Shown: positions 1-10,112 of the stretch, piece after piece
Position numbering within the stretch: the first letter of the stretch is position 1
Layout of the letters: each line of letters starts with the position of its first letter
Assembly: GCA_001896545.1 (NCBI GenBank)
Contig: MPOT01000027.1
Coordinates: 43,954-107,953, forward strand
DNA: 64,000 nt
From: Tepidanaerobacter sp. EBM-38
GTDB lineage: Bacteria; Bacillota; Thermosediminibacteria; Thermosediminibacterales; Tepidanaerobacteraceae
Reading direction: 5' to 3'
Position numbers and translations under genes: made by a program
Notes under the pieces: generated by a model
Databases searched by the model: none
What the model was told of the DNA's origin: nothing
Seen by the model: the letters and a program-made list of their open reading frames with translations, nothing else

Positions 1-1
1 T

Positions 2-232
2 CATTTCTACAATTCACTTATAATACAAGACGATGAAATTAAGAAATTATGGGAAAGTATTGACAGATATCACAATGAATTACATGACGCTGGAGAACAA
101 GCTTTACTAGCTATAAGGGATGGAGATATGGAAAAAGCGAATAATTATTATCAGATAGCAAAACAAAGCTCGCAGATGGTATATAAAATCATAGATGAAA
201 TAATAAATGTTTTAAATAACCGTAATGCTTAA
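2..232 (+). CDS. C-terminal fragment with CZB (chemoreceptor zinc-binding) domain
   Basis: Only the last 76 codons lie in the window; the start is off the left edge. The fragment is all-helical, with a conserved HxxxH pair (YHNELHDAG) followed by a second helix with the pattern RDGDMEKANNYY and a hydrophobic C-terminal helix. This resembles the second half of the CZB domain found at the end of methyl-accepting chemotaxis proteins and some diguanylate cyclases. The zinc-binding Cys/His of the first half would be upstream and cannot be checked. The fold family is inferred from pattern only; the role is probably zinc- or redox-linked chemosensing. Confidence 0.55.
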   Translation, partial: HFYNSLIIQDDEIKKLWESIDRYHNELHDAGEQALLAIRDGDMEKANNYYQIAKQSSQMVYKIIDEIINVLNNRNA

Positions 233-303
233 ATATTCTTGCTAATAATTGATTTGCTGTGAAATCTTACACACATACTAACTGCCTGGAAGGAGCTTTT
301 ATT

Positions 304-729
304 ATGAGGAAAGACTGGGATAAGTATTTTTTAGAAATAGCATTCAAGGTAAGGGAAAGGTCTACATGCCCAAGGCTTCAGGTGGGTGCTGTAGTGGTGA
401 AGGATAACAGAATAAAAGGAACAGGATACAACGGCAGCCCTTCAGGTATGGATCACTGTGATGATGTAGGGTGTATGATGCGAGGAAACCATTGTGTGCG
501 GACTATTCATGCTGAGGTCAATGCCCTCTTAGAATGTTCTCCTGAAGAACGCAAAGGCGCTACCATATATGTCACCGCTCGCCCCTGTGCAGAGTGTTCT
601 AAACTTATCATAAACTCAGGTATAAAGCGAGTGGTATATGCTATTGAGTACCCACCTGATTATGATTGGTTCAAAGATGCCCCTTGGATAGAAGTGGTTT
701 GTATGCCTAGCAAAGATAACAACTACTAA
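304..729 (+). CDS. comEB: dCMP deaminase (ComEB family)
   Basis: Cytidine/deoxycytidylate deaminase, 141 residues, converting dCMP to dUMP for thymidylate synthesis in the cytoplasm. The zinc site is complete: HAE at residues 69-71 and PCAEC with C95 and C98. An extra Cys/His-rich segment (H51, C52, C57, H63, C64) is typical of the dCMP deaminase branch. An upstream in-frame GTG at 259 exists, but the ATG at 304 has a strong site (GGAAGGAG, 288-295) eight bases upstream, so 304 is chosen. It is followed by cell-wall sugar genes with a gap of about 90 bases. Confidence 0.9.
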   Translation: MRKDWDKYFLEIAFKVRERSTCPRLQVGAVVVKDNRIKGTGYNGSPSGMDHCDDVGCMMRGNHCVRTIHAEVNALLECSPEERKGATIYVTARPCAECSKLIINSGIKRVVYAIEYPPDYDWFKDAPWIEVVCMPSKDNNY

Positions 730-820
730 AAAGCTTGGCATTTAGTTGAGATTGACAAACCATCTTATTTGAAATAAAATAATGAATGAAAGAGCATACA
801 CTACAAAGGGAGCGATTTCA

Positions 821-1858
821 TTGCAACATTACATATACGGTTTTTTGATGTCAATGGTTTTGGCATACTTAGTGACACCGTTTGTAATGAAACTTTCTTG
901 GAAAATTGGAGCTATTGATGTACCTACTGATACCCGAAGAGTTCATAAAAAACCAATGCCTAGGCTTGGCGGTCTTGCCATTTATATTTCTTTTGTGGTA
1001 GTAGGGTTAATAACTTTACCTTTAAATCTTCCTTATGTACAGGGGATATTTTTAGGTGCAACCATAATTGTAATAGTTGGAATTTTAGATGATATCTACG
1101 ACCTTCCCGCTAAAGTAAAGCTGTTGGGGCAAATTGCAGCTGCAGTAGTGCTGCTGCTTTTTGGTATAAAAGTACAGTTGATTACAAATCCGCTCGGAGG
1201 CATGATTCTCCTTGGGAAATTAGCCATTCCCGCAACCTTATTTTGGGTAGTGGGGATTACCAATACACTAAATTTTATTGACGGACTTGACGGGTTGGCG
1301 GCCGGAATTGCCGCTATTGCCGCTTTTACTATGATGCTGGTAAATTTGAGTCTTGAACAGGCTAATGGAGCTCTTATAATGGCTCTTCTTGCCGGCGCTG
1401 CAATTGGATTTTTGCCGTATAATTTTAACCCAGCTAAGATTTTTATGGGTGATACAGGTGCTATGTTTTTAGGTTTCGTTCTAGCTGCCCAAGCTATTGA
1501 AGGGGCTGTTAAAAGCGCTACTGCCATAGCCTTGATTGTTCCCATATTAGCCTTAGGTCTGCCTATTTTTGATACAGCTTATGCAATTTTACGCAGGTTT
1601 GTAAATGGCAAGCCATTGATGCAGGCAGATAAAGGTCATGTACATCACAGACTAATGGCTATAGGGTTATCTCAGAAACAGGCTGTGTTGTATATGTATG
1701 TTATAAGTATTTCGCTGGGGATATGCTCTGTGGTTCTGGCCATGATAGGCATTAAGCAGGCAGCAGTAGTCTTCGCCTTAGTAATTTTTATGTTGTTAGT
1801 TTCGGTAAGGTATATAAATATAACTGTAGAAGCGAAAAAATCTACTCATGGAATGTAA
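821..1858 (+). CDS. tagO: Undecaprenyl-phosphate GlcNAc-1-phosphate transferase (TagO/WecA family)
   Basis: Integral membrane sugar-phosphate transferase that loads GlcNAc-1-P from UDP-GlcNAc onto undecaprenyl phosphate, the first step of teichoic acid or other envelope polysaccharides. About ten hydrophobic helices are visible. Family motifs are present: DDIYDLPAKVK (catalytic Asp pair), NTLNFIDGLDGLAAG, MGDTGAMFLGF and the cytoplasmic HVHHRL loop. An in-frame ATG at 782 has no ribosome site, whereas the TTG at 821 follows AAAGGGAG at good spacing, so 821 is preferred. It lies 13 bases upstream of wecB, which supplies UDP-ManNAc for the same type of polymer. Confidence 0.88.
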   Translation: MQHYIYGFLMSMVLAYLVTPFVMKLSWKIGAIDVPTDTRRVHKKPMPRLGGLAIYISFVVVGLITLPLNLPYVQGIFLGATIIVIVGILDDIYDLPAKVKLLGQIAAAVVLLLFGIKVQLITNPLGGMILLGKLAIPATLFWVVGITNTLNFIDGLDGLAAGIAAIAAFTMMLVNLSLEQANGALIMALLAGAAIGFLPYNFNPAKIFMGDTGAMFLGFVLAAQAIEGAVKSATAIALIVPILALGLPIFDTAYAILRRFVNGKPLMQADKGHVHHRLMAIGLSQKQAVLYMYVISISLGICSVVLAMIGIKQAAVVFALVIFMLLVSVRYINITVEAKKSTHGM

Positions 1859-1871
1859 AGGGGAGTAGCCA

Positions 1872-3029
1872 TTGGACAAAATAAAAATTCTGGTGATTTT
1901 TGGTACAAGACCTGAAGCTATAAAAATGGCACCATTGGTGCAGGAACTTAAAAAGAGAGATAATTTTCAGTGTGAAGTAGCAATTACAGCTCAACACCGG
2001 GAAATGTTGGATCAGGTGCTGAGCCTTTTTAACATAAAAGCTGACTATGATTTAAATATAATGACTGAAAAGCAAACATTATTTGGCATTACAACAAACG
2101 CCCTCCTTGGTTTAGGGGAAGTTTTAGATAAAGTTAAGCCTGATATGGTAATAGTTCATGGCGATACCACCACTACATTTGCCGGTGCCTTGGCGGCTTT
2201 TTATCATCAAATTAAGGTGGGACATGTTGAAGCCGGCCTTAGAACTCACGACAAATGGCTTCCATTTCCCGAGGAAATGAACAGAAAGCTCACAGGCTCT
2301 CTTGCTGACATACACTTTTCACCTACTGAAATTGCTCGAAAAAATCTCTTGGAAGAGGGAGTAAAACCGGAAAAAATATTGGTTACCGGTAATACGGTAA
2401 TAGATGCATTAAAAACTACGGTAAAACAAGATTTTATTTTTTCTACTGATCTGCTAAATAATCTAGACTATAAAAGGCAGAAAGTTATTCTGGTTACAGC
2501 CCATCGTCGGGAGAATTTGGGCAAGCCTTTGGCTAATATTTGTCATGCCCTTCGAAAATTAGCGGATAACTTTCCCAAAGTCAAAATAATATATCCGGTG
2601 CACTTAAATCCGGCTGTAAGGGATACTGTTTTTGATATTCTTGGTGGGCATGAGCGCATACTACTCCTTGAACCTTTAGATACCGATGAAATGCACAACC
2701 TCATGGCTCATTGCTATATGGTAGTTACCGATTCGGGCGGCCTTCAGGAAGAGGCTCCATCTTTGGGCAAACCGGTGCTGGTCTTAAGAAATGAAACCGA
2801 AAGACCGGAAGCGGTTAAAGCCGGTACTGTTAAGGTAATTGGCACAGAAAGCGAAACCATTTATGAAGAAGCAAAGAAGCTTTTAACAGATAAAGGTGAA
2901 TATGAACAAATGGCTAATGCTATTAATCCTTATGGTGATGGTCATGCCTCGGAAAGAATCGCAGATTTTTTACTATATTATTTCGGGATTAAAGAAGATA
3001 AACCGATAGAATTTAAAGCTCAATATTAA
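1872..3029 (+). CDS. wecB: UDP-N-acetylglucosamine 2-epimerase (non-hydrolysing)
   Basis: Cytoplasmic epimerase interconverting UDP-GlcNAc and UDP-ManNAc, 385 residues, the normal length. Recognisable family segments are FGTRPEAIKMAPL at the N-terminus, VHGDTTTTFAGALAAFY, HVEAGLRT, TAHRRENLG and the SGGLQEEAPSLGKPVLVLR stretch near the C-terminus that binds the UDP moiety. The start is TTG behind GGGGAG (1860-1865). It is co-transcribed with the TagO-like gene. In Firmicutes the same pair often sits just upstream of the ATP synthase operon, as here. Confidence 0.93.
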   Translation: MDKIKILVIFGTRPEAIKMAPLVQELKKRDNFQCEVAITAQHREMLDQVLSLFNIKADYDLNIMTEKQTLFGITTNALLGLGEVLDKVKPDMVIVHGDTTTTFAGALAAFYHQIKVGHVEAGLRTHDKWLPFPEEMNRKLTGSLADIHFSPTEIARKNLLEEGVKPEKILVTGNTVIDALKTTVKQDFIFSTDLLNNLDYKRQKVILVTAHRRENLGKPLANICHALRKLADNFPKVKIIYPVHLNPAVRDTVFDILGGHERILLLEPLDTDEMHNLMAHCYMVVTDSGGLQEEAPSLGKPVLVLRNETERPEAVKAGTVKVIGTESETIYEEAKKLLTDKGEYEQMANAINPYGDGHASERIADFLLYYFGIKEDKPIEFKAQY

Positions 3030-3101
3030 AATAATGGTGCAGGTGAGCAGCAGGCCTAGTTATCTGTTTGCTACCTATCAAACTGGCAAATGTGGCAAAA
3101 T

Positions 3102-3127
3102 AGGGCCTTAAACAGGGCCTTTTTTTA
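3102..3127 (+). terminator. Intrinsic terminator after wecB
   Basis: An eight-pair stem (AGGGCCTT / AGGGCCTT, two G-T wobbles) with tetraloop AAAC, followed by seven T residues. It ends the comEB-tagO-wecB unit. Confidence 0.7.
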
Positions 3128-3222
3128 TATATTTATTGCATGTATATTATTATTCATTAAAGCTTGGGAACTTTTGAAATAAAAATTATATAAAATTTGC
3201 ATCTAATATTTAGAATTAGTAC

Positions 3223-3251
3223 TTGCAAATGTGACAAGATTCACATATAAT
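3223..3251 (+). promoter_or_regulatory. Sigma-A type promoter of the ATPase operon
   Basis: TTGCAA (3223-3228), a 17-base spacer and a perfect TATAAT (3246-3251), in an AT-rich stretch between the wecB terminator and the AtpI-like gene. No other convincing promoter occurs before the V-ATPase genes, so this probably drives the whole operon. Confidence 0.65.
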
Positions 3252-3360
3252 AATACAATATAATAGAAAGAAATCATAGATGCAAAATGTGCTAAAAACC
3301 CTCAACTGAGTTGTGAGATAAAGTTTGAATTTCTTATATCAATGTTATATAATTTATACC

Positions 3361-3582
3361 ATGAAAGATTATAAAGGTCTACAATATATTGTATTTGCTA
3401 CACAAATAGGAATAAATATTGCACTACCTATAGCAGGTGGTATGTATATTGGAGCTTATATGGACCAAAAGTTTTCCACTGGTAGCGCTTTTTTAATTTC
3501 CGGCACTTTGCTGGGCGTTTTCTCTGGTATTACAGGAGTCTACAGGTTGATATCCCATGAATTAAAGAAAAAGGGTAAATAA
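3361..3582 (+). CDS. atpI: AtpI/AtpZ-like small membrane protein
   Basis: A 73-residue protein with two transmembrane helices (about residues 13-32 and 40-60) and a basic C-terminus (HELKKKGK). It matches the AtpI/AtpZ family, small proteins normally encoded at the head of F1Fo ATP synthase operons and implicated in c-ring assembly or cation uptake. Here it precedes a V-type operon. An in-frame TTG at 3325 would add 12 residues; neither start has a good ribosome site, and 3361 is chosen because the family usually starts just before the first helix. Confidence 0.7.
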   Translation: MKDYKGLQYIVFATQIGINIALPIAGGMYIGAYMDQKFSTGSAFLISGTLLGVFSGITGVYRLISHELKKKGK

Positions 3583-3630
3583 TAAAGATTAGAAAACCCG
3601 TTTTCAATTTTTAAAGGGAGGTGGTAGATA

Positions 3631-3954
3631 TTGAAAGAAGCATTAGAAGATGTAAAGGCTGCAGAACAAGAAGCGAAAAATATTTTAGATGAAGCTGAAA
3701 AAGAGGCAAAAGCTATTGTAGCAAATGCAGCCGAGGAAGGAGAATTAATCCTTCAAGATGCAAAAAAGCAAGGTGAAGAGCAAAGACAAAAACTTATTCA
3801 GGAAGCAGAGGCTGAAGCATTGAAAATAGTTGAGAGCCTCAAGAAGGAGCATGAAGAACAGGTCAAACACTTAAAAGAGATTTCCGCCGGCAAAACCGAA
3901 GCGGCGGTGGACATGATCGTAGAGAGGATCGTGAAGTCCTATGGCGATAGTTAA
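3631..3954 (+). CDS. ntpF: V-type ATPase peripheral stalk subunit (NtpF/AhaH, G/H family)
   Basis: A 107-residue, Ala/Glu/Lys-rich, almost uninterrupted coiled coil with no transmembrane segment. It forms a peripheral-stalk heterodimer with subunit E in V/A-type ATPases. The TTG start follows GGGAGGTGG. The reading frame overlaps the start of ntpI by 14 bases, indicating translational coupling. Position at the head of the operon is the same as ntpF in Enterococcus hirae. The sequence is low in complexity, so the assignment leans on context. Confidence 0.85.
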   Translation: MKEALEDVKAAEQEAKNILDEAEKEAKAIVANAAEEGELILQDAKKQGEEQRQKLIQEAEAEALKIVESLKKEHEEQVKHLKEISAGKTEAAVDMIVERIVKSYGDS

Positions 3955-5881
3955 AATGGAAAAAATGCACCTTTTAGGCCTGAAAAAAGAGCAGAGTCAG
4001 ATAATGAGTGCTTTGCAAAAAACCGGTATTGTTGAAGTAATTGACATAGTAGAGGATAATGATGAAACGGCAAAAGAGGTGCAGCAAGACAGTAAGATTC
4101 GCAGTGAACTGACAAAAGATTTAATGGATTTGGAATCTAAACTTAATAATCTGAAATTTGGCATTGATTTTTTAAAACCCTTTGCTAAATCTGTAAATCC
4201 GCTCATACAAGGGAAGCCAAATATTAAAAAAGATGAATTGGCGAAGGTTTTAAAAGATGAAGCACAGGTTTTAGAGGCATTACAAGCTGTTTTTGATTTG
4301 GACAAAAGACTTGCACAGTTAAAAGTGGAAGAATCAAAAATTCTAAATCAAATTGAAATACTTTTACCGTGGCAATCTTTAGATATTCCATTTGAACAGC
4401 TTGGCGATACGCAAGAAACTGTCTTTATTACGGCGGTGATGCCCAGAAAGGCAAAGGATGAGCTTGAAAAGAGTCTTGAAGAAGATGAATTGCTAGCCTG
4501 CATAAAAGCTCTTGGTGAAAACCGTGATGATGTTTATACGCTGGTGATATATCACAAAAATCACAAAGAAGCTATGCAGAGTCTGTTTAAGGAATTCTCG
4601 GTAACAGTTCAAGACTTTCCTGGTTTAACCGGCACTCCGGCTCAAATTATAAAGCAGGATAAAAAGCGACTTGCCGATATAGAAAAGGAACGTGAAGATA
4701 TCAAGCGTAAGTCACAGGAACTATCTAGTCAAAAACTGTATTTTGAAATCCTATATGATTATTATTCTGTAGAAAGAGATAGAAAAAGCAATATTCTAAA
4801 GCTGCTTGATACTGATAAATCCTTCTATTTGCAGGCATGGCTTCCTGAAAAACATAAGGATTTTGTTAAGGATAGGATTTTAGGTGTTACTGAATCGGTT
4901 TATATTGAGTTTAAAGAACCGGATGAAGATGATGATATGCCGGTGCTGCTTTCAAATGCAAAATTGGTAGAACCTTTCGAAGTGATAACTGAACTTTACA
5001 GTTTGCCTGATCCAAGAGGAATTGATCCAAATCCATACATGGCACCATTCTACTTTGTCTTTTTTGGAATGATGCTCAGTGATGCGGGCTATGGGATTGT
5101 AGTAAGCCTGCTTACGGCCTTAGCTCTGCTAAAATTTAAACTGGAGGGCTCTGGCAGGAAATTTGTATCAATGTTTTTCCTTTGTGGTATATCGACAGTT
5201 ATTTGGGGAGCAATTTTTGGCGGCTGGTTCGGCGATCTCATCAAAGTCAAGCCGCTATGGATAAATCCCTTAGATAATCCCATGTCTGTTCTGATATTGT
5301 CGTTTATCATGGGGATAATACAGATATACACAGGAATTATCTTAAATGCATATAAAAACATCAGAGAGGGTCACGTGGCTGATGCCTTGATGGATCAGGG
5401 GTTGTGGCTGGTGCTGCTGACAGGTTTGTTGATGTTTGCAGTTCCGCAGCTAGGAGCAGTAGCCAAATATGTAGCTATCTTTGGAGCAGTTGGATTGATT
5501 CTGACGCAAGGAAGGTCACAAAAGAACATTATAATGAAACTTGCTTCAGGAGTCCTCAGCTTGTATGATATTACAGGCTACCTTAGCGATGTGCTGTCAT
5601 ATTCCAGGCTGCTTGCTTTAGGCCTTACGACAGGCGTTATAGCGACTGTAATAAATACCATGGCCAAAACAGTAAGCGGAAGCATAGTTGGTTATGTAGT
5701 AATGGTACTCATTCTACTAGGAGGACATGTGTTTAACATATTAATCAATATATTAGGTGCATATGTTCACAGTAGCCGTTTGCAGTATATTGAGTTTTTC
5801 AGCAAATTTTATGATAGTGGCGGTCGAGCTTTTGACCCGCTGAGAATCAAAACAACTTATGTTGAATTGGAAGATTTATAA
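3941..5881 (+). CDS. ntpI: V-type ATPase subunit I (subunit a)
   Basis: A 646-residue membrane subunit that provides the ion half-channels against the K ring. The N-terminal ~340 residues are soluble with coiled coils (stalk-binding arm). The C-terminal half has seven to eight helices beginning at NPYMAPFYFVFFGMMLSDAGYG, a hallmark of this family. The conserved functional Arg is probably in LSYSRLLALGL in the late membrane domain. It overlaps ntpF by 14 bases and is followed by ntpK. Confidence 0.95.
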   Translation: MAIVKMEKMHLLGLKKEQSQIMSALQKTGIVEVIDIVEDNDETAKEVQQDSKIRSELTKDLMDLESKLNNLKFGIDFLKPFAKSVNPLIQGKPNIKKDELAKVLKDEAQVLEALQAVFDLDKRLAQLKVEESKILNQIEILLPWQSLDIPFEQLGDTQETVFITAVMPRKAKDELEKSLEEDELLACIKALGENRDDVYTLVIYHKNHKEAMQSLFKEFSVTVQDFPGLTGTPAQIIKQDKKRLADIEKEREDIKRKSQELSSQKLYFEILYDYYSVERDRKSNILKLLDTDKSFYLQAWLPEKHKDFVKDRILGVTESVYIEFKEPDEDDDMPVLLSNAKLVEPFEVITELYSLPDPRGIDPNPYMAPFYFVFFGMMLSDAGYGIVVSLLTALALLKFKLEGSGRKFVSMFFLCGISTVIWGAIFGGWFGDLIKVKPLWINPLDNPMSVLILSFIMGIIQIYTGIILNAYKNIREGHVADALMDQGLWLVLLTGLLMFAVPQLGAVAKYVAIFGAVGLILTQGRSQKNIIMKLASGVLSLYDITGYLSDVLSYSRLLALGLTTGVIATVINTMAKTVSGSIVGYVVMVLILLGGHVFNILINILGAYVHSSRLQYIEFFSKFYDSGGRAFDPLRIKTTYVELEDL

Positions 5882-5918
5882 ATATACATTTAGAATAATA
5901 TTTGAGGAGGAGTTATAA

Positions 5919-6398
<480 letters not shown>

Positions 6399-6412
6399 GG
6401 GAGTGTCTTGCC

Positions 6413-7015
6413 ATGGAGGGTATTGCAAAGATAAAAGCGACGATATTGGAGGAAGCCCAGGAAGAAAAGCAAAAACTTCTTGAAAATGCTCGGGCTCAAG
6501 CTCGGGATATAAGGGCTAAGTATGAGAATAAAGCCGAGGAAATTTTAAACGACATTTTAGAAAAGGCGAACAGGGCGGCTGAGGAGAAAAAGCGCAGAAT
6601 ACTTTCTATGGCCCAGCTGGAAAATCGAAAAGCACTACTTCAAGCAAAACAACAAATAATTGATGAAGTTTTCGAAAAGGCAAAAGCTAAACTCAAGAAT
6701 ATGTCAGATGAAGATTACCGCAACCTGATCGCTGAAATGCTTTTAAAGAGTGTAATTACCGGAAATGAAGAAGTGGTAATTTCTGAAGATGACAAAAATA
6801 GGATTACACCGGATTTTATTAAAAAAATCAATGAAAAGCTAAAAAGCATGGGAAAACAGGGAAATCTTAGAATTTCCGAAACTCCCGGCAAAATGATAGG
6901 TGGATTTATACTCAAATCCGAGGACATGGAGATTAATTGCACATTTGATTCCCTTATCAACATGGAAAGGGAAGAATTGGAAACAGAAATAGCCAAAATA
7001 CTTTTCGAGGAGTGA
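6413..7015 (+). CDS. ntpE: V-type ATPase subunit E (peripheral stalk)
   Basis: A 200-residue soluble subunit: a long N-terminal charged helix (about residues 1-100, rich in EEA/KA repeats) that pairs with NtpF, then a globular C-terminal domain ending in the pattern GGFILKSEDMEINCTFDSLI, typical of the E family. It starts 15 bases after ntpK and is followed by ntpC after four bases. Confidence 0.92.
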   Translation: MEGIAKIKATILEEAQEEKQKLLENARAQARDIRAKYENKAEEILNDILEKANRAAEEKKRRILSMAQLENRKALLQAKQQIIDEVFEKAKAKLKNMSDEDYRNLIAEMLLKSVITGNEEVVISEDDKNRITPDFIKKINEKLKSMGKQGNLRISETPGKMIGGFILKSEDMEINCTFDSLINMEREELETEIAKILFEE

Positions 7016-7019
7016 TTAA

Positions 7020-8024
7020 ATGGCGAAAGATACGGATTTTTTATATGTTTCGGCCCGAATAAAATTTTTGGAAACCAAACTCCTCGGGAAAAACGCTATT
7101 GATAGGCTGCTTGATGCTCCAGAAGCAGAGGATGTAATCAAAGCATTGAGTGATACTGAGTACGGCAGCGACATTGCCGATATGGAAAACATCTATGATT
7201 TCGAAAAAGTCTTAGAACAGAGCATGGGAAGAACTATCAAGACTTTAAAGGAATCATTTAAGAATCACGAGATTATAAGATTCTTTACTTTAAAAAATGA
7301 TTATCATAATTTAAAGGTAATCGTAAAGGGGAATATACTTGGTGCGGAGTTTAAAGAATATTTCTCACAACTGGGTGAGGTTTCCCCTGAAGAAATGCAA
7401 AAATATGCACAAGGGGATACCGGAGCAATAATACCTGATAGCCTAAAAGAAGCTTATCATAGAGCTGTGGAAACATATGAAACAACAAAAAACCCACAAA
7501 AGGTAGATTTAGTGTTGGATCAGGCCCTTTTCGAAGAAATGACAAAGATTGTTGAAAGCTCAAGTGATTCCTTTTTAAAGGAATACCTGGCTGCTTTGGC
7601 AGACCTTACAAACATAAAAACACTGGTGAGATTGCAAAAGATAGATGCAGATATACGAACTCTCGAAAGTGCATTAGTTGACGGCGGAAATTTAACAAAA
7701 GAATTTTTCAAAGAGATTTTTACCGGCACTACTCAAAATATAATCGAAGCTTTTAATTCAACGCCGTATCATGAGGTGGTTGAAGAAGGTCTTGCATCAT
7801 GGGAGTCAACAGGTAGTCCTTTAGTTTTTGAAAAAATGATTGATAATTATATGGTTGCTCTGGCAAGAAGAGGTCTTTATAAACCTTTTGGCCCGGAAAC
7901 AGTTATAGGTTATATGGCCGCTAGGGAAAACGAGTTGAAGCTTCTGAGAATCATAATAGTTGGAAAGATTAACGGCATATCCGCGGATATGATAAGGGAG
8001 CGATTAAGAGATGTCTATGTATAA
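7020..8024 (+). CDS. ntpC: V-type ATPase subunit C (central stalk-membrane adaptor, subunit d)
   Basis: A 334-residue all-helical subunit with three similar helical repeats that caps the K ring and connects it to the D/F axle. Conserved features include LLGKNAIDRLLDAP near the N-terminus, FFTLKNDYHNLKVIVKG and the C-terminal PFGPETVIGYMAARENELKLLRIIIVGK. The 3' end overlaps the F-subunit gene by 14 bases. Confidence 0.93.
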   Translation: MAKDTDFLYVSARIKFLETKLLGKNAIDRLLDAPEAEDVIKALSDTEYGSDIADMENIYDFEKVLEQSMGRTIKTLKESFKNHEIIRFFTLKNDYHNLKVIVKGNILGAEFKEYFSQLGEVSPEEMQKYAQGDTGAIIPDSLKEAYHRAVETYETTKNPQKVDLVLDQALFEEMTKIVESSSDSFLKEYLAALADLTNIKTLVRLQKIDADIRTLESALVDGGNLTKEFFKEIFTGTTQNIIEAFNSTPYHEVVEEGLASWESTGSPLVFEKMIDNYMVALARRGLYKPFGPETVIGYMAARENELKLLRIIIVGKINGISADMIRERLRDVYV

Positions 8025-8346
8025 AATAGCGGTGGTAGGAGATAAGGATACAGTACTTGCTTTTAAATCTCTGGGGGTCGACATCTTTCCCGTCTTAAGC
8101 GATAGGGAGGCAAGTTTTACAATAACTAGGCTTGCTAAGGAAAATTATGCGGTTATTTTTATTACAGAACAGATTGCTAAAGAAATTCCGGAGAAAATAG
8201 ACCAGTTCAGGAGTCAGATGCTTCCGGCCATAACACTGATTCCCGGCAACCAGGGCACTTTTGGAATCGGAATAGGTGAAGTGAAAAAGTCCGTGGAAAA
8301 AGCCATTGGAGTAGATATCATATTTGGAAAAGAGGGAGAGGAATGA
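8011..8346 (+). CDS. ntpG: V-type ATPase subunit F (NtpG)
   Basis: A 111-residue central-axle subunit with the expected Rossmann-like start ([20 protein letters not shown]) and the motif [14 protein letters not shown]. It binds subunit D and transmits rotation between the catalytic head and the ring. It overlaps ntpC at the 5' end and ntpA by four bases at the 3' end (ATGA arrangement). Confidence 0.93.
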   Translation: MSMYKIAVVGDKDTVLAFKSLGVDIFPVLSDREASFTITRLAKENYAVIFITEQIAKEIPEKIDQFRSQMLPAITLIPGNQGTFGIGIGEVKKSVEKAIGVDIIFGKEGEE

Positions 8347-10112
8347 CGAATGGTGTTGTAGTGAAAGTTTCCGGTCCCCTCGTAGTGGCAACGGGGTTAC
8401 CCGAAGCCAAGATGTTCGACGTGGTCAAAGTAGGAGAGCAAGGCCTAATTGGTGAGGTTATAGAGGTCCATGGAGAAAGACTTTCCATTCAAGTCTATGA
8501 GGAAACTTCAGGCTTGGGCCCCGGGGACCCGGTAATTTCTACAGGGCTTCCCCTCAGCGTTGAACTGGGACCGGGACTACTTGAGGGGATATTCGATGGA
8601 ATCCAGCGACCCCTCGATGTTATAGAATCAACGATGGGAAGCTATATAACAAGAGGCATTGATGTCCCGGCACTTAATAGAAAAAAGAAATGGGAGTTTA
8701 AACCCATTGCTAAAAAAGGACAGAAAGTATCAGGAGGAGATTTTCTCGGAAGTGTTCAAGAAACTGTAATAGTGGAGCATAAGATTATGGTGCCTCCGCA
8801 TATTTCAGGTGAAGTTGTAGAAATCTATGAAGGAGAATTTACTGTTACAGATGTAATTGCAAAGATAAAAACTGATAGCGGTGATATCGTCGATGTTACA
8901 ATGATGCAGAAATGGCCTGTCAGAATGATACGGCCATATAAAGAAAAACTTCCTCCTGAGGAACCTATGGCTACAGGACAGCGAGTAATTGACACGTTCT
9001 TTCCGGTAGCAAAGGGCGGCTCAGCTTGTATACCAGGACCTTTTGGCAGCGGGAAAACCGTTGTTCAGCACCAGCTGGCAAAGTGGGCGGATGCGGAAAT
9101 CGTTGTTTACATCGGTTGCGGTGAACGTGGCAATGAGATGACTGATGTTTTGCTTGAGTTTCCGGAGCTTCTTGACCCCAAAACCGGTGAACCGCTAATG
9201 AAGAGAACTGTTCTGATTGCAAATACTTCAAACATGCCGGTGGCAGCTCGAGAAGCTTCTATATATACTGGTGTAACCATAGCCGAGTATTTTAGGGATA
9301 TGGGTTACAGTGTAGCTTTAATGGCTGATTCAACATCGCGTTGGGCCGAGGCCTTAAGGGAAATGTCCGGACGTCTTGAGGAGATGCCCGGTGATGAAGG
9401 TTACCCGGCGTATTTATCTCGAAGGATTGCCGAGTTTTACGAAAGGGCCGGAAGAGTTGTTACCATCGGCAGTGATAATAGGGAAGGTGCCCTTACGGCA
9501 GTCGGAGCGGTTTCACCTCCCGGCGGCGACCTTTCGGAGCCGGTAACTCAGGCTACACTCCGTGTTGTGAAAGTATTCTGGGCATTGGATGCATCGCTGG
9601 CTTATGCCAGACATTTTCCAGCTATAAATTGGCTAACCAGTTATTCCCTGTACTCTGATACGGTAGAAGATTACATGAATCAAAACATATCTGGTAATTG
9701 GAAAGAGTTAAGGGCAGAGGCTATGAGACTTTTACAGGAAGAGGCCAGCCTACAGGAAATTGTGCGATTGGTAGGTATTGACGCTCTTTCGATAAAGGAT
9801 CGACTCATACTGGAAGTAGCCAGGTCAATAAGAGAAGACTTCCTCCATCAGAATGCCTTTCATGAAGTGGATACTTATACTTCTTTGAATAAACAGTATA
9901 GAATGTTGAAACTTATTCTGATGTTCTATGAAGAATCCAAAAAGGCAATCGACAGCGGAGTAGTATTTTCTGAAATAGAAAATTTGCCGGTTCGGGAGCG
10001 GATTGGCAGAGTTAAGTATGCCGATGAAAAAGACATGAAAATATTTGATGAAATTGAATCCGAACTAAAACAGCAGCTTAAAGCCTTAATGGAAGGGGGA
10101 AAAGCTGAATGA
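8343..10112 (+). CDS. ntpA: V-type ATPase catalytic subunit A
   Basis: A 589-residue catalytic nucleotide-binding subunit. The P-loop GPFGSGKT is at residues 232-239, preceded by the bulge (non-homologous) domain around 110-200 that separates A subunits from F-type beta subunits. Other family marks are [29 protein letters not shown] and [13 protein letters not shown]. It overlaps ntpG and ntpB by four bases each, consistent with coupled translation. Confidence 0.97.
   Translation: MTNGVVVKVSGPLVVATGLPEAKMFDVVKVGEQGLIGEVIEVHGERLSIQVYEETSGLGPGDPVISTGLPLSVELGPGLLEGIFDGIQRPLDVIESTMGSYITRGIDVPALNRKKKWEFKPIAKKGQKVSGGDFLGSVQETVIVEHKIMVPPHISGEVVEIYEGEFTVTDVIAKIKTDSGDIVDVTMMQKWPVRMIRPYKEKLPPEEPMATGQRVIDTFFPVAKGGSACIPGPFGSGKTVVQHQLAKWADAEIVVYIGCGERGNEMTDVLLEFPELLDPKTGEPLMKRTVLIANTSNMPVAAREASIYTGVTIAEYFRDMGYSVALMADSTSRWAEALREMSGRLEEMPGDEGYPAYLSRRIAEFYERAGRVVTIGSDNREGALTAVGAVSPPGGDLSEPVTQATLRVVKVFWALDASLAYARHFPAINWLTSYSLYSDTVEDYMNQNISGNWKELRAEAMRLLQEEASLQEIVRLVGIDALSIKDRLILEVARSIREDFLHQNAFHEVDTYTSLNKQYRMLKLILMFYEESKKAIDSGVVFSEIENLPVRERIGRVKYADEKDMKIFDEIESELKQQLKALMEGGKAE

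Noticed and set aside
1096..1545. Long open frame on the minus strand inside the TagO-like gene
   Set aside because: It mirrors a strongly supported membrane protein gene, has no ribosome site and reads as low-complexity Ala/Ser/Ile sequence typical of antisense frames.
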